The notes under the pieces: model-generated
What the model saw: only the letters and a program-made list of their open reading frames with translations
What the model was told of the DNA's origin: nothing
The model's database searches: none
Program-made: the position numbers and the translations under genes
Assembly: GCA_002441265.1 (NCBI GenBank)
Contig: DJVQ01000017.1
Coordinates: 1-22,256, forward strand
DNA from: Syntrophaceae bacterium UBA6252
GTDB taxonomy: Bacteria > Desulfobacterota > Syntrophia > Syntrophales > UBA6807
DNA: 22,256 nucleotides
Direction of reading: 5' to 3'
In this document: piece by piece, positions 7,087-14,282 of the stretch
How positions within the stretch are numbered: the first letter of the stretch is position 1
Layout of the letters: every line of letters starts with the position of its first letter

Positions 7087-8142
7087 TCATCCCGCGGTTT
7101 CCCCCCTTTCGGAGCGGTTCCCGCCCGGACCGGCGCATCCCACCCGCCACCGCTCGATGGCCTCCGAAGCCAGTCCCCCGTCGACGGAAAACGTCGTTCT
7201 CCCGCCGTCGGGGTTCCTTCTCTCGATGGTGAACCCGTTCGGGGAATCCTGGCTGTATCGCGCCATGATCCTGCCGATTCTGTCCTCCATGCCCGAGCCG
7301 AGGATCCCCCGGGCCGCAACGGCGGGTCCCCTGAAATTGAGGGGCTGAAAGAGGGTGTTCCCCCCGTCCGCCAGGGCCCGGATCCGTCGGTTCTCCTCTT
7401 CGTCCCGGCCGGCGACGGCCTTCAGACCGGTGTCGAGGCGGAAATGGCGGCCGTATCGGAGGAGCTGGAGATCGGTCATGGTGTAATCGGGGTGGTGACG
7501 GAAAAGATCCCGCAGCCGCGCGGCGACGACCCTGTCCGTCAGGAGGCATCCTCCGGCGGGACAGGGATAGTCGGTGATCCCCATCGCATCGGCCAGGGTT
7601 ATCTGGACTTTCCGCGACCGTCCGGTGAGATCGAGGAGCTTCGACCGGTTCACGACGCCCTCGTTCTCGGGAATCGTCGGCGGCAGGAGCCGCGCCGACA
7701 GCGGCCGCAGGATCAGGCCTCCGAGGCCGCTTTCCCGTTCGATGATCTCGATGGCCCGGCGGTGCTGGGACATGGGGCGCTGTCCCAGGACCTCCCCGGT
7801 GACGACGAAAGAGGCCTTCGCCTCGGGCAGCAGATCCCGGACTTTCCGGAGCATGTAGATGCGGCAGTCGATGCAGGGGTTCATGCCCCTCCCGTAGCCG
7901 TGACGGGGGCGCTCCACCATCTTCATGTACTCCATGCCCTTGGCCAGGACGCGGATGGGAATGCCGAACTCCCGGGCCGCCCTGGACGCCTGGTGAACGC
8001 ACCCCTCCTTCCGGGGGTTGCAGTTGCAGAAAAGGCTGGTGAAGTTCACCGCTTCGATTTCAATCCCCTGGTCCAGCATGATCTTCACCGCAAGGGTGCT
8101 GTCCAGGCCTCCCGAGAACAGTGCGAGCGCTTTTCTGTGCAT
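7087..8142 (-). CDS. PP-loop ATPase of tRNA-thiolation type (ThiI/MnmA-like)
   Basis: A 351-residue protein starting with the PP-loop LFSGGLDSTLA (SGGLDS 10-15), which adenylates a substrate using ATP. Cysteine motifs follow: FCNC...GC, GMNPCIDCR and YPCPAGGCLLTD. These fit an enzyme that takes sulfur as persulfide, as in ThiI, MnmA and TtcA relatives. The segment GRHFRLDTGLKAVAGRDEEENRR and the last 100 residues resemble the NFACT-R-like C-terminal module typical of this anaerobe family. The THUMP domain of classical ThiI is absent. The start lies six bases after the metW stop with AAGGTG in place. Position beside a desulfurase remnant and MOSC supports a sulfur-transfer role. Whether the product is s4U or another modification is not decidable. 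Confidence 0.8.
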   Translation of the reverse strand: MHRKALALFSGGLDSTLAVKIMLDQGIEIEAVNFTSLFCNCNPRKEGCVHQASRAAREFGIPIRVLAKGMEYMKMVERPRHGYGRGMNPCIDCRIYMLRKVRDLLPEAKASFVVTGEVLGQRPMSQHRRAIEIIERESGLGGLILRPLSARLLPPTIPENEGVVNRSKLLDLTGRSRKVQITLADAMGITDYPCPAGGCLLTDRVVAARLRDLFRHHPDYTMTDLQLLRYGRHFRLDTGLKAVAGRDEEENRRIRALADGGNTLFQPLNFRGPAVAARGILGSGMEDRIGRIMARYSQDSPNGFTIERRNPDGGRTTFSVDGGLASEAIERWRVGCAGPGGNRSERGETAG

Positions 8143-8148
8143 TTTCGT

Positions 8149-8784
8149 TCACCTTGTGTTTTTTTCTTCCGCCGCGAGTACAAAGACGGCGTTTTGTGCC
8201 CTGAGGTTCGGCCAGCGGCGGATTTCCTTCCCCCCGTCGAGGTACCGGGCGCCGAGGACACGGATGCCCCCCGCCGCGCAGAAGTCCCTCATGTCGCCGA
8301 TGCTGAGGAACCGGACGTTGGGCGTGTCGAACCAGCGATGGGGAAGGGAGGCCGTGACCGGCGCCTTCCCGCGGAAGAAGAGCATCACCCGGCACGGGAG
8401 GCAGGCGAAATTGGGAAACCCGATGACGAGCCTCCGGCCCACCCGGAGGCCCTCCCGGATGGCGAAATCGATCTTTCTCACTTCCTGCAGGGTCTGGTTC
8501 ATGATCACGAAGTCGAAGGACCCGCCGGGGTATTCGGCGAGACCGCTCTCGATGTCCCCCTGAAAGACGCTGAGGCCCTTTCCCACACACCGGTAGATCG
8601 CGTCCTCGTCCAGCTCGATGCCCTGGAACCGGACGTTCTTCCTCTCGACGAGAAGGGAGCCGAGATCCCCGTTTCCGCAGCCGAGATCGAGAACTTTCGA
8701 TCCCGGATCGATCATTTCGAAGATGATCCGGTGGTCCGGCCGGACGGGCCCGGAAGGATCACCGGCGAAAGGTTCCGTTTCCAT
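8149..8784 (-). CDS. metW: MetW, methionine-biosynthesis SAM-methyltransferase-fold protein
   Basis: A 211-residue class-I methyltransferase-fold protein. VLDLGCGNGDLGSLL (31-45) is the SAM-binding motif, followed by GIELDEDAI and the MetW-typical segments FDFVIMNQTLQEV and VIGFPNFACL. MetW is found next to MetX in many bacteria and is needed for, or activates, homoserine acetylation. AAAGGA precedes the ATG at 8784, and the first 26 bases overlap the end of metX, so translation is probably coupled. Its length is typical. Confidence 0.92.
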   Translation of the reverse strand: METEPFAGDPSGPVRPDHRIIFEMIDPGSKVLDLGCGNGDLGSLLVERKNVRFQGIELDEDAIYRCVGKGLSVFQGDIESGLAEYPGGSFDFVIMNQTLQEVRKIDFAIREGLRVGRRLVIGFPNFACLPCRVMLFFRGKAPVTASLPHRWFDTPNVRFLSIGDMRDFCAAGGIRVLGARYLDGGKEIRRWPNLRAQNAVFVLAAEEKNTR

Positions 8785-9928
8785 TGAAAGTCCTTTCGAG
8801 AAAATGCCGGACCAGGTGGGTCTGCTCCTCGATCTCCACCAGGAAGGCGTCATGGCCGTAAGTGGACCGGATTTCGCAGTATGTCGCGTCGGCGGCACCC
8901 CGCTTCAGCTCCCGGACCAGTTCCCGGGACTGGGACGAGGGGTAGAGCCAGTCGGACTCGAAGGAAATGACGAGGAACCGGGTATCGAGAGGGATTGTCC
9001 TCTCGAAGAGGCGTCCGCCGGACAGGTCGAAACGGTCCATGGCCTTGGTGATGTACAGGTAGGAATTGGCGTCGAAGCGCTTCACGAACGCGTCCCCCCG
9101 GTACCGCAGGTAGCCCTCCACCTCGAAGTCGGGGTCGAACTTGCGGAAGCCGCCGTTTTTCCGTTTCCTCGAAAACTTCTCCTCCATGGACCGGTCGCTC
9201 ATGAACGTGATGTGGCCGATCATCCGGGCCACGGCGAGCCCCTTGGCGGGCTGGCCGTATTCATAGTAGTTCCCCTGCCGCCACTCCGGGTCGGCCATGA
9301 TGGACTGCCGGACCACCTCGTTGAAGGCGATCTGCTGGGGCGAATGTCTCAGGGCCGTGGCGATGGGAATGGCGGAACGGACTCTCCCGGGGAAGGAGGC
9401 CACCCACTGGAGGACCTGCATGCCGCCCATGGAGCCCCCGGCCACGGCAAGCAGCCTGTCGATGCCCAGATGGTCGACGAGACGGCGCTGGGCCTCGACC
9501 ATGTCGGCGACGGCGATGACGGGAAAATCGAGGGCGTAGGGCCTCCCTGTGGCCGGGTTCGTCGAGGACGGCCCCGTGGACCCCTTGCACCCCCCGACGA
9601 CGTTGGAGCAGATCACGAAATAGCGGTCCGTGTCGAAGGCCTTGCCCGGGCCGATCATGTCGTCCCACCAGCCGGGGTTGTCCAGCCCCCGGTGAATCCC
9701 CGCCGCGTGGGCGTCGCCGGAGAGGGCGTGGCAGACCAGAACGGCGTTCGACCGCTCCCGGTTCAACGTCCCGTAGGTCTCGTAGGCCAGGGTGACGGGG
9801 GCCAGGGCTTCGCCGTTCTCCAGACGCATCCCCCCTCCGGCGGCGGACCCGAAAGTGAACCGTTGCGTCTCCACGACCCCTTCGCCGCGGCCGTCCGTCA
9901 GAATTCCCCGCGCTTCCGATGTGCCCAT
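8759..9928 (-). CDS. metX: Homoserine O-acetyltransferase MetX
   Basis: A 389-residue alpha/beta hydrolase that acetylates homoserine, making the substrate of the sulfhydrylase metY. The nucleophile Ser166 in AGGSMGGMQVLQW, Asp326 in SFESDWLYP and His359 in YGHDAFL form the catalytic triad. VCHALSGDAHAAG and NVVGGCKGSTGP are characteristic. The ATG at 9928 is chosen because GGAG lies five bases upstream; an ATG at 9946 is in frame but less well placed. It lies 28 bases after cysK and overlaps metW. Some members use succinyl-CoA; the acyl donor is inferred from the family, not proved. Confidence 0.94.
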   Translation of the reverse strand: MGTSEARGILTDGRGEGVVETQRFTFGSAAGGGMRLENGEALAPVTLAYETYGTLNRERSNAVLVCHALSGDAHAAGIHRGLDNPGWWDDMIGPGKAFDTDRYFVICSNVVGGCKGSTGPSSTNPATGRPYALDFPVIAVADMVEAQRRLVDHLGIDRLLAVAGGSMGGMQVLQWVASFPGRVRSAIPIATALRHSPQQIAFNEVVRQSIMADPEWRQGNYYEYGQPAKGLAVARMIGHITFMSDRSMEEKFSRKRKNGGFRKFDPDFEVEGYLRYRGDAFVKRFDANSYLYITKAMDRFDLSGGRLFERTIPLDTRFLVISFESDWLYPSSQSRELVRELKRGAADATYCEIRSTYGHDAFLVEIEEQTHLVRHFLERTFNGNGTFRR

Positions 9929-9956
9929 ACCCTCTCTCCCGATCATCCCGATCGTT

Positions 9957-10901
9957 TCATTCCGTTTCTTCCGCCCGCCCGTTCCGGAAAAGCCAGGTGG
10001 AAAGGTAGCGTTCCCCCGTGTCGGGGAGGATGACGACGACGAGTTTTCCCGCGTTGTCCCCCCGCCCCGCCACTTCCAGGGCGGCCCACAGGGCGGCGCC
10101 GCCGGAGATGCCGGCCAGGATGCCCTCCTCCCTCGCCAGGCGCCTGGCGGTGACACCCGCGTTTTCACTCGACACCCGGACGATCTCATCGATCACGCCC
10201 CGGTTGAGAACGGCGGGAACGAACCCGGCCCCGATGCCCTGGATCTTGTGGGGCCCCGCCTTTCCTCCCGAGAGGACCGGGGAATCCTCGGGCTCCACGG
10301 CCACGGCGCGGACCGACGGTTTTCGCCCCTTCAGGACCTCGGCGATGCCCGTGACCGTCCCCCCGGTACCCACGCCGGCAACCACGATGTCCACGGTGCC
10401 GTCGGTGTCCCTCCAGATCTCCTCGGCCGTCGTTTTCCGGTGGATTTCCGGGTTGGCCGGATTCTTGAACTGCTGGGGCATGAACGCGCCGGGGATGGAC
10501 GCCGCCAGCGCCTCCGCCTTCCGCACCGCCCCCGTCATGCCCTCCGCGCCGGGCGTCAGGACCACTTCCGCCCCCAGGATCCCGAGCAACTGACGCCGCT
10601 CCCGGCTCATGGTGTCGGGCATGGTCAGGATGAGCCGGTAGCCTCTCGCCGCCGCCGTGAAGGCAAGGGCAATGCCGGTGTTTCCGCTCGTGGGCTCCAC
10701 GATCACCGATCCCTTTTTCAGAAGCCCCCGGCTTTCCCCGTCGTCGATCATGGCGACGCCGATGCGGTCCTTGACGCTCGAAAGCGGGTTGAAGGACTCC
10801 AGCTTGGCGGCCACCTCCGCCCGGCTCCCTTCCGTCATCCGCTTCAGCCGGACAAGAGGGGTTCCGCCGACGGTCTCAGTGATGTCTTCGTATATTTTCA
10901 T
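9957..10901 (-). CDS. cysK: Cysteine synthase (O-acetylserine sulfhydrylase)
   Basis: A 314-residue fold-type II PLP enzyme. It converts O-acetylserine plus sulfide to cysteine. The PLP lysine is Lys44 in NPLSSVKDRIG, the substrate loop is TSGNTG (71-76), and the phosphate-binding loop is GVGTGGTVTG (176-185). Length and motifs are typical of CysK/CysM. GGAG stands seven bases before the ATG. It lies 72 bases after metY, with a strong hairpin in the gap. CysK proteins can also act as partners of SAT and, in Bacillus, of the Rrf2 regulator CymR, so sharing an operon with an Rrf2 gene is suggestive. Confidence 0.95.
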   Translation of the reverse strand: MKIYEDITETVGGTPLVRLKRMTEGSRAEVAAKLESFNPLSSVKDRIGVAMIDDGESRGLLKKGSVIVEPTSGNTGIALAFTAAARGYRLILTMPDTMSRERRQLLGILGAEVVLTPGAEGMTGAVRKAEALAASIPGAFMPQQFKNPANPEIHRKTTAEEIWRDTDGTVDIVVAGVGTGGTVTGIAEVLKGRKPSVRAVAVEPEDSPVLSGGKAGPHKIQGIGAGFVPAVLNRGVIDEIVRVSSENAGVTARRLAREEGILAGISGGAALWAALEVAGRGDNAGKLVVVILPDTGERYLSTWLFRNGRAEETE

Positions 10902-10925
10902 GATCGTTCTCCATGACGATGGCCG

Positions 10926-10957
10926 GTTCCCGTGCCGAAAATCCCGGCCGCGGGAAC
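10926..10957. repeat. Nested hairpin between metY and cysK
   Basis: GTTCCCG (10926-10932) and CGGGAAC (10951-10957) pair perfectly. Inside them, a second stem (GCCG/CGGC) can form. There is no U-run, so termination is unlikely; an RNA stability or processing element that sets the metY:cysK ratio is a reasonable guess. Confidence 0.5.
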
Positions 10958-10973
10958 GACGTAAAACTCCGTT

Positions 10974-12320
10974 TCACGATTCTCCGTTTCCTCCCCGGGG
11001 ATTCGCGTTCCCCGTTCCGTCCGGATGGACGGCCTTCCGGAGGGCCTGGTCGATATCCTCCAGGATGTCCTCCACCGCTTCGAGTCCGATGGAAAGGCGT
11101 ATGAAATCCTCCGTCACCCCGGTGGCCTCCTGTTCCTCCCGGGTCAGCTGCCGGTGGGTCGTCGAGGCCGGATGGATGACCAGGCTCTTGGCGTCGCCGA
11201 TGTTGGCGAGGTGGGAAAGAAGCCGGACCGATTCGATGAACCGTCTTCCCGAGTCGAAACCGCCCCGGATGCCGAACCCCACCAGGGCGCCGAACCCGTT
11301 CTTCAGATACTTCCGGGCCGTTCCGTGGCTCGGGTGGTCCGGGAGCCCGGGATAGCGCACCCAGGCGGCCAGGGGATGGTTCCCGAGGAAGCGTGCCACC
11401 GCCAGGGCGTTCTCCGAGTGTTTCCGCTGCCGCAGCGTCAGGGTCTCGAGACCCTGGAGGAAGAGAAAGGCGTTGAAGGGGCTCAGACAGGCCCCCGTGT
11501 CCCGGAGCCACTGGACCCGGGCCTTGACGATGAAGGCGACGTTCCCCATGCCGGGAACGTCCCCGAAGGCGTCCCTGAAGACGAGGCCGTGATACGCCGG
11601 GTCGGGTTCGGTGAACTCCGGAAATTTTCCGTTCCCCCAGTCGAATTTTCCCGAATCGACGAGGACGCCGCCGATGGAGGTCCCATGGCCGCCGATGAAC
11701 TTGGTGGCCGAGGCGACAAGGATGTCCGCCCCGTGGTCGATGGGCCGGACCAGACCGATCCCCACGGTGTTGTCCACGATGAAGGGGATTCCGGCGTCAT
11801 GGGCGATCCCCGCCAGAATCTCGAAATCGGGAACGTCGAGCTTGGGGTTCCCGATGGTTTCTGCGTACAGGGCCTTCGTTCTTTTCGTGACGGCCTTCCG
11901 GAAATCCTCCGGCCGCCCCGAATCGGCGAACCGCACCGTCCGTCCCAGTTTCGGCAGGATGTTGCGGAAAAGCTGATAGGTCCCGCCGTAGAGGTTGTTC
12001 GCCGAGAGGATCTCGTCCCCCGGGCAGGTGACGTTGAGAACGGCGTAGGTGACGGCCGCCTGGCCGGAAGCCACCGCAAGGGCTCCCGTTCCCCCTTCGA
12101 CGGCGGCGATGCGCCTCTCGAAGACGTCCGTCGTCGGGTTCATGATCCTTGTGTAGATGTTTCCGAATTCCTGAAGGTTGAAAAGGCGCGCCGCCTGTTC
12201 CGTGTCCCGGAAGACGTAGGAACTCGTCTGATAGATGGGGACCGCACGGGCCCCCGTCGCCGGATCCGGGGCTTCCTGGCCCGCGTGGAGAACGGTGGTG
12301 TCCAGTCTTATTTCTTTCAT
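10974..12320 (-). CDS. metY: O-acetylhomoserine sulfhydrylase
   Basis: A 448-residue Cys/Met-metabolism PLP enzyme. It joins O-acetylhomoserine and sulfide to give homocysteine. The opening (LDTTVLHAGQEAPDPATGA, then VPIYQTSSYVF) is the OAH-sulfhydrylase signature, the PLP lysine is Lys207 in VASATKFIGGHG, and IYTRIMNPTTDVFE is conserved. Length fits MetY (about 430-450) and exceeds MetB/MetZ. The ATG at 12320 has GGGAG about nine bases upstream. An open frame extends to 12500 but crosses a terminator and a leader peptide, so it is not coding. No convincing promoter lies directly upstream; expression probably comes from the Rrf2 promoter through the attenuator. Confidence 0.95.
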   Translation of the reverse strand: MKEIRLDTTVLHAGQEAPDPATGARAVPIYQTSSYVFRDTEQAARLFNLQEFGNIYTRIMNPTTDVFERRIAAVEGGTGALAVASGQAAVTYAVLNVTCPGDEILSANNLYGGTYQLFRNILPKLGRTVRFADSGRPEDFRKAVTKRTKALYAETIGNPKLDVPDFEILAGIAHDAGIPFIVDNTVGIGLVRPIDHGADILVASATKFIGGHGTSIGGVLVDSGKFDWGNGKFPEFTEPDPAYHGLVFRDAFGDVPGMGNVAFIVKARVQWLRDTGACLSPFNAFLFLQGLETLTLRQRKHSENALAVARFLGNHPLAAWVRYPGLPDHPSHGTARKYLKNGFGALVGFGIRGGFDSGRRFIESVRLLSHLANIGDAKSLVIHPASTTHRQLTREEQEATGVTEDFIRLSIGLEAVEDILEDIDQALRKAVHPDGTGNANPRGGNGES

Positions 12321-12388
12321 GGATGCATCTCCCGTAATGTTCGTCTTCCGTGCAGCAATCCTGACTTGCCGATGACAACGCCGGAAAT

Positions 12389-12422
12389 AAAAAACCCGCT
12401 CTCCTCTTCGGCGGGCGGGTTT
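12389..12422 (-). terminator. Intrinsic terminator in the metY leader
   Basis: On the minus strand AAACCCGC (12422-12415) pairs with GCGGGTTT (12399-12392), an 8-bp stem. The transcript ends in six U. It lies about 70 bases before the metY ATG and after the Rrf2 gene, in the right place for conditional termination. Confidence 0.8.
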
Positions 12423-12445
12423 CTTCGGATCCACGGAACCAATCG

Positions 12446-12508
12446 TCAGACCAAGCCTCCCCCCTGCCGGCGGGCTTTTCCCCGGCACATGAAGCAACAC
12501 ATTGTCAT
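12446..12508 (-). CDS. Leader peptide rich in Met and Cys (20 codons)
   Basis: A 20-codon frame beginning MTMCCFMC: six of its first eight residues are Met or Cys, the end-products of the pathway it precedes. The rest (RGKARRQGGGLV) is ordinary, ending at TGA (12448-12446). AGGG sits seven bases before the ATG, a weak but acceptable ribosome site. It starts 35 bases after the Rrf2 stop codon. The frame has no likely function as a protein; the clustering of regulatory codons before a hairpin and terminator is what marks it as a leader peptide. Confidence 0.65.
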   Translation of the reverse strand: MTMCCFMCRGKARRQGGGLV

Positions 12509-12542
12509 GACGAAACCCTGGGGGACTTTCACGGGCGACCTC

Positions 12543-12989
12543 TCACTGTTTTCCTTCCATAGAAACTTCCGTTTCCCTCGTCCGGTGCTTCCTCACCATC
12601 TCCGCCAGGGTTATGGACTCGAGCGTCTTCGAAATCCTTCGGGAGACCTCCTCCCAGACATCGCGGGTGATACACATGGTTGACCGCCCGCATTCCGAGG
12701 GCTTCTCGACACAGCCGACAAGGCAGAGCGGCCCCTCGAGAAGGCGCATGATTTCGCCCAGGTTGATCTTCGAGGGCGGCTTCGCCAGGCTGTACCCGCC
12801 GTGGGCCCCACGGAACGATACGACCAGGCCGGCGTTCTTCAGCGGCGACACCAGGTTCCAGAGATATTTCTCCGATATCCCCTGGCGGCCGGCGATCTCA
12901 CGGAGAAGAACCGGTCCCTCCCCGTATCGGGAGGCCAGATCGATCATCAACCGGACGCCGTATCTTCCTTTCGTGGATATCTGCAGCAT
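12543..12989 (-). CDS. Rrf2-family transcriptional regulator with IscR-like cysteines
   Basis: A 148-residue winged-helix repressor. MLQISTKGRYGVRLMIDLA and the recognition segment ISEKYLWNLVSPLKNAGLV, then RGAHGGYSLAKPP, are the Rrf2 signature. Cys93, Cys100 and Cys106 (C-x6-C-x5-C, just before ITRDVW) parallel the [2Fe-2S] cysteines of IscR (C-x5-C-x5-C). The fourth IscR ligand (His) is Arg109 here. The protein could sense Fe-S status or, like CymR, cysteine supply. The ATG at 12989 fits the family start and has GGAG about nine bases upstream; a GTG five codons earlier is inside the operator palindrome. As first gene of the sulfur operon it probably regulates the operon and itself. Confidence 0.9.
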   Translation of the reverse strand: MLQISTKGRYGVRLMIDLASRYGEGPVLLREIAGRQGISEKYLWNLVSPLKNAGLVVSFRGAHGGYSLAKPPSKINLGEIMRLLEGPLCLVGCVEKPSECGRSTMCITRDVWEEVSRRISKTLESITLAEMVRKHRTRETEVSMEGKQ

Positions 12990-12997
12990 GGAATGAT

Positions 12998-13018
12998 TCT
13001 CCACTATTTCTGTGGAGA
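12998..13018. promoter_or_regulatory. Perfect palindromic operator before the Rrf2 gene
   Basis: TCTCCAC (12998-13004) and GTGGAGA (13012-13018) are exact inverted copies around a 7-base spacer. The site overlaps the downstream edge of the -10 box and the expected start of transcription, the usual place for an autorepression operator. The likeliest binder is the Rrf2 protein encoded directly downstream. Confidence 0.6.
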
Positions 13019-13044
13019 TTAAACGAAAAGTTTTTCCATGTCAA
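13016..13044 (-). promoter_or_regulatory. Sigma-70 promoter of the Rrf2-sulfur operon
   Basis: On the minus strand TTGACA (13044-13039) and TAATCT (13021-13016) are separated by exactly 17 bases. This is the best promoter in the sulfur locus. The start codon of the Rrf2 gene follows about 20 bases after the expected transcription start. Confidence 0.75.
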
Positions 13045-13107
13045 GAGTTTTTTCAAGTTCTTCGCCGGAACGACGCCGCAAGCGTCATCCGCGCATCCGC
13101 GGGACTT

Positions 13108-14226
13108 TCACGGCTTTTTCCCGGGGACGGGAACGGTCCCGGGCAACACGGGTCCCGTTCCTTCGCCCCTCTTCAACGTCTCCGCCGGGAGCGCGGGCCG
13201 CGACGGTTCCTTCCCCATGATCGGTTCACGCCGTTCCCGCCGCCCGAAACGCTCCCGCCGGGCCTTGGCCATTTTTATCTTGAATTCGTCGCCGAAGAAG
13301 GAGGCCACGGTTTCATCCTCGGGAATGTCGGGATCATAGCAGCCGAGGCCGATCATCCTTTTCTCCAGCAGCATCGCCCTGCCCTTGCGGACCTTGAACC
13401 GGACAAAACCCAGTTCGTTTCCCCGCTCGGGGGATGTGACAACCGGCGTCCTCGGGACGGGGGCTCCCGGAACCGCCTTTCCCACGCCGGCGGAGACGGC
13501 GAGGTCGATGCCGGAAACCTTCTCCACGAGACGGCAGGTTTCCTCGAAGGTTCCCTGGGAAAGCAGGATGAGGACGTCCGCCTTGGGGCGGATCTCCCCC
13601 ACGGCCTTCCGGACCGCCTCCTCCATGGGAAGAACCCTGAAGAGTCCCTTCTCCAGGAAGGCGGGGGCGGTCTCCTTCACCTCATTCCCCGGAAGCACGC
13701 CCACCACGCCGATCCGGACCCCTCCCCGCTCGAAAACGGCCTGGCCCGTTCCGAACGGCCGGCCCGTTTCTCCGTTCACCAGGTTGGAGGTGACGACGGG
13801 AAAGGCGACGTTTTTCAGCAGTCCCGCCAGGCTTTCCGGCCCGAGGGCCAGATCCAGGGGCCCCAGGGCGGCGGCGGCGTACCCCATCCCGTTCATCGCC
13901 TTGAGGGTCGCTTCGGCGGCGATCTCCTGGCCGTACCCCCAGTCGGAGGAAAAGTCCCCGCAGTCGAGGAGGACGACGTTCGCCTCCGTCCCGCGCAGTT
14001 TGTTCACCAATCCCGCATTTCGAGCAAGACCGCCCGAAGGTCGTCCGCCTCACCCCTTTCGGGAAAGGACATCCCCCTTCAAATCCCCCGTGTACAAAAG
14101 CGTGACGTATTTAACCCCGTCCGCCCGCGAGGGCGACGCCGCTCCAACTACGGCAAGGAGGATGACGGCCGCCAGGAAGGCGGTCGTTCTCAGTGTGACC
14201 GATGTGGTACGCTTCAGACCTTTCAA
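13108..14226 (-). CDS. UshA-like secreted metallophosphatase, probable selenoprotein (in-frame UGA at 14052-14050)
   Basis: A single reading frame of 372 codons is interrupted only by one TGA. Upstream of it are a signal peptide (MKGLKRTTSV..., hydrophobic core about 16-27, cleavage near SRADG) and the beta-strand YVTLLYTGDLKGDV. Downstream follow GGLARNAGLVNKLRG, VVLLDCGDFSSD, PVVTSNLVNG, RIGVVGVLPG and a charged tail. These are landmarks of the 5'-nucleotidase/UshA/SoxB calcineurin fold. UGA falls at the last position of RKGU, where relatives have PCGC before GGLARRA, so it replaces a conserved cysteine. A SECIS-like hairpin follows. The metal site is divergent (usual NDxHG is GDLKG; usual GNHE is GPLDL), so the reaction is uncertain. 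TTG at 14226 has GGGAG seven bases upstream. ATG at 14286, overlapping the SelW-like stop, is an alternative start. Confidence 0.8.
14019..14052 (-). promoter_or_regulatory. UGA codon with bacterial SECIS-like hairpin
   Basis: After UGA (14052-14050) come 11 bases, then UUCGGGC (14038-14032), the loop GGUCUU (14031-14026) and GCUCGAA (14025-14019). The stem is 7 bp with one G-U. The distance from UGA to the loop's GGUCU is 18 bases, the same distance and loop sequence as I count in the E. coli fdhF SECIS that binds SelB. The hairpin is within the coding frame, as bacterial SECIS elements must be. Confidence 0.78.
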
Positions 14227-14282
14227 TGCAATTCTCCCGTATTCCGTGCTTTCTTTTTCAGGTTCACATCCGGATTCATCCG

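Larger units (their letters stand above)
12389..12508 (-). promoter_or_regulatory. Candidate Met/Cys-responsive transcription attenuator of metY
   Basis: Elements in order on the minus strand are a Met/Cys-rich leader ORF, a hairpin, a G-rich strand and an intrinsic terminator. The hairpin is GCCGG (12486-12482) with CCGGC (12470-12466), and it begins inside the eighth codon of the leader ORF. The G-rich strand GGCAGGGGGG (12468-12459) overlaps the hairpin's 3' arm. It can also pair, 8 of 10 positions, with CCCGCCCGCC (12419-12410) of the terminator's 5' arm. A ribosome paused on the Met/Cys codons would cover the first arm, free the G-rich strand to form the antiterminator and allow metY transcription. 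Fluent translation would permit termination. The pairings are hand-derived. Confidence 0.6.

Noticed and set aside
7444..10033. Two long plus-strand open frames opposite metX, metW and the PP-loop gene
   Set aside because: Shadows of conserved minus-strand genes; rich in His, Asp, Gly and Pro without motifs.
12321..12385. B12-box-like AAGTCAGGATTGCTGC after the metY leader terminator; cobalamin or SAM riboswitch
   Set aside because: The other conserved cobalamin elements are missing and the box would lie after the terminator. No SAM-I or SAM-II core motifs were found.
12320..12500. N-terminal extension of metY to 12500
   Set aside because: It would translate through the terminator and overlap the leader peptide; the family N-terminus and ribosome site are at 12320.
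13108..14010. Phosphatase as a separate 300-residue protein starting at TTG after the UGA
   Set aside because: This start is inside the conserved GGLARxAxLV segment, has no signal peptide, and leaves an orphan signal peptide in the same frame directly upstream.
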